From: JAAUTG01 sp964458705
Lineage (GTDB): Bacteria; Bacteroidota; Bacteroidia; Chitinophagales; Saprospiraceae
DNA length: 9,390 nucleotides
Assembly (NCBI GenBank): GCA_964458705.1
Contig: CAYWKD010000080.1
Coordinates: 1-9,390 of the forward strand
Direction: 5' to 3'
The notes under the pieces are model-generated. The model made no database searches, had not been told where the DNA came from, and saw only the letters and a list, made by a program, of their open reading frames with translations. The position numbers and the translations under genes were made by a program. Of this stretch, positions 6,476-9,390 are shown in pieces (positions within the stretch are counted from its first letter, which is position 1; every line of letters begins with the position of its first letter).

Positions 6476-8110
6476 TTAGCCTTGTTCTCTCATCTCTTCT
6501 AGCCCTTCTCTCAATATTTGTTGTAGAGGCATCTTTGAAGTACAAACAAATTCACACAACGCCACATCTTCTTCAACCAGTTCTAGTAATCCTAAACCTT
6601 CCATGCGTTCAAAATCATTTATCATAATTGATTTCATCAGTGCCTGTACATGTATATCCATCGGCATCACCTGCTCATAATCACTTGTAACTACAAAAGC
6701 GCGCTTTTCGCCATGCGTGTTTGTAGTTGCTTTAAATTTTTGATTAGGAAATAAAAAGTTGGGATACGTATTCGATATAGTAGGTCTTGGTGCAATCGGT
6801 AACAACCAGCCGAATAATTCATAATCATCTCCTTCTTCTATAACGGTGATTTGATCATCGAAGAAGTTCAAAAATTGTTTATCCGTCTTTCGCTGACCAG
6901 AAAGTACATCACCCGAAACAATTCGGATATGGTCATTTTCCAAATTGTCTTTAAGTAGTTCACCAATGTTTGCGCCTAAATAAGTGCGAACATACTTTGG
7001 TTCTTTTAGTTCTGCCCCTGTTAAAGCGACTACTCTTGAAGCGTCAAATTTGCCTTGAGAAAATAAGCTGCCTATCGTTATTACTTCCTGAACACCTAAT
7101 GTCCAAATATTTTCACCGACGTTGAGCGGTTTGATGTGATGAATTTGGACACCTACATTTCCTGCTGGGTGCTTACCTTTAAAATATACTTTTTCAACGC
7201 CTTCTGCGCTTGTAAAAACGGAGGAAGGAGTTGCTTGTGCATTCAATCCCAAATAAATACTTCCATCTGTTAATTTATTCAGAGCATCCAAACCTTTCTG
7301 AAAATCAATTTCTCTACCTTCTACGACTACATTGTTATCTGGAGCAAGCGGTGCGGAATCGAAGGTGCTAATGAAAATATCTCTTGGAACATCTGCGGGG
7401 TCTGCAACAATATTGAAAGGACGTTGGCGAATCATCGCCCAGGCACCTGATTCAAGCAAAAAGTTAATTAACTCCTCTCTACTTGCTTGTTCTAAAACAA
7501 ATTCACCAAAGTTTCTATACTCTATTTTTGCATCCGCTAATATGACCACTTCTGCAATTGATCGCTTTTCTGCCCGATTGATTGCAGCTACTTCACCACT
7601 CACTGGTGAAGTGTATTTTATTTCAGGTCGCTTTTTATCGAAAAACAGTTCATCACCAGCTTTTACCTTTTGCCCTACTTCTACTGTTACTTTTGGAATA
7701 GGTGACATGCCAATAAAATTCTTAGGCTGAACTGCAAACGAACGGACATTAGCTGCCTCTATTCTACCAGTTGCTTCACCTTTTAAGAGAATATCATGTC
7801 CTCTTCGAAGCACCTTTACTTGCTCTCCTTCTAGGTGGTTGGATTTACTCGCACCGAATAGCTCACTTGCTTTTGGAAAAACAGAAACATTTACCTCTTC
7901 AGTGTCTATTCCCATTGATTTTGCTTCAATACTCAAGAAGCTATTAGCTACTTGAACAATGAAGGAGATGAGAATTAACCCTACAATTCCAATAATTGCC
8001 CAAGTCAGCCAGCTAGTTCCTTCCAGTAAACCATTGGTCTGAGCAGAAAGCTGCACAGTGGCGAACAACGAAATAAATAGGTAGAAAAATCTTTTAACTG
8101 TATTATTCAT
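6476..8110 (-). CDS. nqrA: Na+-translocating NADH:quinone reductase subunit A with extra N-terminal membrane anchor
   Basis: First gene of the operon. From about residue 98 onward it is a normal NqrA of about 448 residues: the N-terminal barrel/lipoyl-like region VKVLRRGHDILLKG, FFDKKRPEIKYTSPVSG (156-172), ALTGAELKEPKYVRTYLGANIG, IVSGDVLSGQRKTDKQ, and the C-terminal CEFVCTSKMPLQQILREGLEE. Unusually, about 97 residues precede this core. They comprise a signal-peptide-like start (MNNTVKRFF, then a hydrophobic run ending LSAQ at 21-24), a short acidic loop, a clear membrane helix (about 34-55, WLTWAIIGIVGLILISFIVQVA) and a linker of about 40 residues. Either cleaved or uncleaved, this would leave the NqrA domain on the cytoplasmic side, tethered to the membrane. 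Starts: ATG 8110 was chosen because it gives a textbook signal peptide. ATG 8167 and TTG 8179 are in frame and would add 19 or 23 residues; none has a clear ribosome binding site. Confidence 0.9.
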   Translation of the reverse strand: MNNTVKRFFYLFISLFATVQLSAQTNGLLEGTSWLTWAIIGIVGLILISFIVQVANSFLSIEAKSMGIDTEEVNVSVFPKASELFGASKSNHLEGEQVKVLRRGHDILLKGEATGRIEAANVRSFAVQPKNFIGMSPIPKVTVEVGQKVKAGDELFFDKKRPEIKYTSPVSGEVAAINRAEKRSIAEVVILADAKIEYRNFGEFVLEQASREELINFLLESGAWAMIRQRPFNIVADPADVPRDIFISTFDSAPLAPDNNVVVEGREIDFQKGLDALNKLTDGSIYLGLNAQATPSSVFTSAEGVEKVYFKGKHPAGNVGVQIHHIKPLNVGENIWTLGVQEVITIGSLFSQGKFDASRVVALTGAELKEPKYVRTYLGANIGELLKDNLENDHIRIVSGDVLSGQRKTDKQFLNFFDDQITVIEEGDDYELFGWLLPIAPRPTISNTYPNFLFPNQKFKATTNTHGEKRAFVVTSDYEQVMPMDIHVQALMKSIMINDFERMEGLGLLELVEEDVALCEFVCTSKMPLQQILREGLEEMREQG

Positions 8111-8198
8111 TCTGAGTATAGCATTAAGATCGAAAGTATCTTCTAAGTACTTTAACAAGGTTAGCATCTTGACTATCAAGTGCCTTTACTTATTGTGG

Positions 8199-8229
8199 CA
8201 AATATATAAACCTTGCTTTGGAAAAGAAA
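8199..8229 (-). promoter_or_regulatory. Candidate nqr operon promoter (Bacteroidota type)
   Basis: On the minus strand TATATTTG (8206-8199) matches the Bacteroidota -7 consensus TAnnTTTG exactly. TTTC (8229-8226) lies 19 bases upstream, one mismatch from the -33 TTTG at consensus spacing. Transcription would begin near 8193-8195, about 27 bases before ATG 8167 and about 84 before ATG 8110. It is the only good match in front of nqrA. Confidence 0.6.
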
Positions 8230-8264
8230 CTTACTAAGATTGAAAATCCTTTCACTAAATATTG

Positions 8265-8281
8265 TTTAGATTTAATCTAAA
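8265..8281. repeat. 8-1-8 palindrome, possible operator
   Basis: TTTAGATTTAATCTAAA is perfectly symmetric around one central base. It lies between the minus-strand nqr promoter candidate and the plus-strand promoter candidate, a usual place for a dimeric regulator site. The sequence is AT-rich, so a chance palindrome is possible. No regulator can be named. Confidence 0.35.
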
Positions 8282-8298
8282 TAACTGAGGTTTTATTA

Positions 8299-8336
8299 AA
8301 TGTAAAGATTTAGTAGTCTGCTAGATTAATTACATT
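8299..8336. repeat. Inverted repeat in the divergent intergenic region
   Basis: AATGTAA (8299-8305) and TTACATT (8330-8336) are perfect 7-base inverted arms. The 24-base interior can form a short inner hairpin (TAGTAGTCTGCTA, five pairs with one G-T wobble). There is no T-run, so it is not a terminator. Function unknown; its right arm ends just before the plus-strand promoter candidate. Confidence 0.25.
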
Positions 8337-8340
8337 GTAA

Positions 8341-8369
8341 CTTGAGTAAAGGTAAATTTTGTAAATTTG
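8341..8369 (+). promoter_or_regulatory. Candidate plus-strand promoter (Bacteroidota type)
   Basis: TAAATTTG (8362-8369) matches TAnnTTTG exactly, with CTTG (8341-8344) 17 bases upstream as a possible -33 element. Transcription would start near 8374, practically at the ATG of the small broken frame. That frame would therefore be leaderless, or the promoter serves the downstream nuclease gene with a leader of about 200 bases. Confidence 0.4.
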
Positions 8370-8371
8370 GG

Positions 8372-8539
8372 ATGAAATGGACCAATGAAAAAACACACGC
8401 ACTATTTTAAGAGCGTGAAAATGGAGAAATTATAATTGAGTGGAAGTTTCCTATTGCGAACATTAGCGTAAAAGATGCTGTCATAAATCGACAAGTTATT
8501 CTGCCTACGGTAGATAAATCTGTGATCCTTACTAAATAA
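8372..8539 (+). pseudogene. Small reading frame with one in-frame stop; possible SpoIIAA/STAS-like remnant
   Basis: ATG at 8372 opens MKWTNEKTHALF, then TAA at 8408-8410. The same frame continues for 42 more sense codons (ERENGEIIIEWKFPIANISV... to ...VDKSVILTK) and ends at TAA 8537-8539. The stretch reads like real protein: an alternating beta-strand pattern, then a helix-like segment (KDAVINRQVIL). The arrangement recalls the N-terminal half of small Bacteroidota SpoIIAA/STAS-like proteins (DUF7793-type, about 120 residues), but this is from memory of the pattern only. If so, the frame has both a nonsense mutation and a missing C-terminal half. A sequencing error at 8408 would remove the first defect but not the short length. 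Confidence 0.4.
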
Positions 8540-8564
8540 ACATTAACTTACTAATGTATAAAGC

Positions 8565-8569
8565 AGGAG
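8565..8569 (+). promoter_or_regulatory. Shine-Dalgarno-like AGGAG before the nuclease gene
   Basis: AGGAG ends four bases before the ATG at 8574. It supports this start and stands out because none of the nqr genes has such a purine-rich match. The spacing is on the short side. Confidence 0.5.
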
Positions 8570-8573
8570 CAAG

Positions 8574-9390
8574 ATGAGTGAATTAAAAGAAAAATACGTC
8601 AATCCATTTACTGATTTTGGATTCAAGAAGTTATTCGGAGAAGAGCCAAACAAAGATTTGTTGTTGGACTTCCTCAATGAATTGCTGCGAGAGCAGGAAG
8701 GAGAAATCAAGAAGATGACCTATTTGAAGAATGAACATCTAGGTGCTGCGGATACGGATAGGAAAGCTATCTTCGATCTATATTGCGAGAATGAGCGAGG
8801 TGAAAAATTTATTGTAGAACTGCAAAAATCAAAACAAAATTTCTTCAAGGACAGAACATTATACTACTCGACCTTTCCCATCCAAGAGCAGGCAAAGCGG
8901 GCAGACTGGAATTACGAGTTAAAAGCAGTTTATACGGTTGCGATTTTAGATTTCGTGTTTGAGGAAGGCAAAGCCGAGCGCTGCAAGTACCGCTATGATG
9001 TACAATTGACAGATATAGAGACCTGCAAAGTATTTTACGATAAGTTGACGTTCATCTATTTGGAAATGCCCAAGTTTGACAAAGACGTCGAAGAATTGGA
9101 AACGCGCTTCGACAAGTGGCTGTATGTGTTAAAAAATTTGAACCGCTTAGACAAGATTCCCGACCGATTGCGAGAACGGATATTCGAGCGACTATTCGAG
9201 GTGGCAGAAGTAGCAAAATTCACGCGAGAGGAATTGCGCTCCTATGAGGATAGTTTGAAGTATTATCGAGATTTGAAAAATTCCTTAGATACAGCTTTTG
9301 GAGAGGGCTTCGAGGAAGGAAAAGAACAAGGTCGTGAAGAAGGAAAGACTGAAGGAAAAATCGAAGGAAAGATCGAAGTCATAAAAAACG
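8574..9390 (+). CDS. Rpn family recombination-promoting nuclease / putative transposase (PDDEXK_2), 3'-truncated by the window
   Basis: 272 codons are open to the window edge, with no stop. The N-terminus NPFTDFGFKKLFG (10-22) is the hallmark of the PD-(D/E)XK nuclease family transposases (PDDEXK_2, Rpn-like). Active-site candidates are Asp68 in AIFDLYC and Glu82-Leu-Gln84 in FIVELQKS, the D...ExQ variant of PD-(D/E)XK. DRTLYYST (93-100) and the aromatic-rich helices that follow also fit. The C-terminus (from about 242) is a Gly/Glu/Lys-rich tail, EGFEEGKEQGREEGK and on, also common in this family. E. coli relatives (RpnA) are DNA endonucleases that promote RecA-independent recombination; the role here is inferred. 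Catalytic residues look intact, so the gene may be active. ATG 8574 has AGGAG just upstream. It is divergent from nqr and probably unrelated to it. Confidence 0.85.
   Translation, partial: MSELKEKYVNPFTDFGFKKLFGEEPNKDLLLDFLNELLREQEGEIKKMTYLKNEHLGAADTDRKAIFDLYCENERGEKFIVELQKSKQNFFKDRTLYYSTFPIQEQAKRADWNYELKAVYTVAILDFVFEEGKAERCKYRYDVQLTDIETCKVFYDKLTFIYLEMPKFDKDVEELETRFDKWLYVLKNLNRLDKIPDRLRERIFERLFEVAEVAKFTREELRSYEDSLKYYRDLKNSLDTAFGEGFEEGKEQGREEGKTEGKIEGKIEVIKN
9339..9374 (+). repeat. Three tandem 12-base units coding for EGK(T/I)
   Basis: GAAGGAAAGACT, GAAGGAAAAATC and GAAGGAAAGATC follow each other in frame in the nuclease gene, giving EGKT-EGKI-EGKI. The unit length is a multiple of three, so copy-number change would alter tail length without breaking the frame. 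Degenerate versions precede it (from about 9311). Confidence 0.8.

Noticed and set aside
7332..7730. 132-codon plus-strand open frame inside nqrA.
   Set aside because: Lies wholly antisense to the conserved NqrA core; its residues follow from the codon pattern of nqrA and no family motif is visible.
8574..9390. Whether the Rpn-like gene is part of an insertion sequence with terminal repeats.
   Set aside because: No terminal inverted repeats or target duplication could be seen on the left side, and the right end is outside the window.
1..9390. CRISPR arrays, tRNA or rRNA genes.
   Set aside because: No spaced direct repeats, cloverleaf-like sequences or conserved rRNA stretches were seen.

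Overview
The window is most likely from a Bacteroidota chromosome. The evidence is the AT-rich composition, A-rich rather than Shine-Dalgarno leaders before most starts, promoter-like elements of the TAnnTTTG / TTTG type known from this phylum, and the sequence style of the Nqr proteins. The exact genus cannot be read from the sequence. An aquatic or marine lineage is a guess from the sodium-pumping respiratory enzyme.

Layout: (1) 86-1228, minus strand, a secreted lipoprotein of the pectin acetylesterase / Notum-like serine hydrolase family. (2) 1341-1381, a strong Rho-independent terminator on the minus strand. (3) 1410-8110, minus strand, the complete six-gene nqrABCDEF operon in standard order (nqrA is nearest 8110, nqrF nearest 1410), encoding the Na+-translocating NADH:quinone oxidoreductase. 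(4) 8111-8573, a divergent intergenic region holding a candidate minus-strand nqr promoter, an 8-1-8 palindrome, a candidate plus-strand promoter and a small decayed reading frame with one in-frame stop. (5) 8574-9390, plus strand, the first 272 codons of an Rpn/PDDEXK_2-family nuclease ('recombination-promoting nuclease/putative transposase'), cut by the window edge inside a repetitive Glu-Gly-Lys tail.

How the genes work together: NqrF takes electrons from NADH through FAD to a 2Fe-2S centre. NqrD and NqrE carry the intramembrane Fe-S site. NqrC and NqrB carry covalent FMN on Thr residues, and NqrB passes electrons to quinone while Na+ is pumped. NqrA is the cytoplasmic-side subunit. All visible cofactor residues are intact in every subunit. 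The window shows no apbE (FMN transferase) and no nqrM beside the operon, so flavinylation must depend on a gene elsewhere.

The most unusual feature is NqrA, which carries about 97 extra N-terminal residues: a signal-peptide-like segment plus a transmembrane helix. The usual subunit is soluble and membrane-peripheral. Otherwise this is largely a housekeeping region with a mobile-type nuclease gene and gene debris at one side. I see no convincing new multi-gene system.
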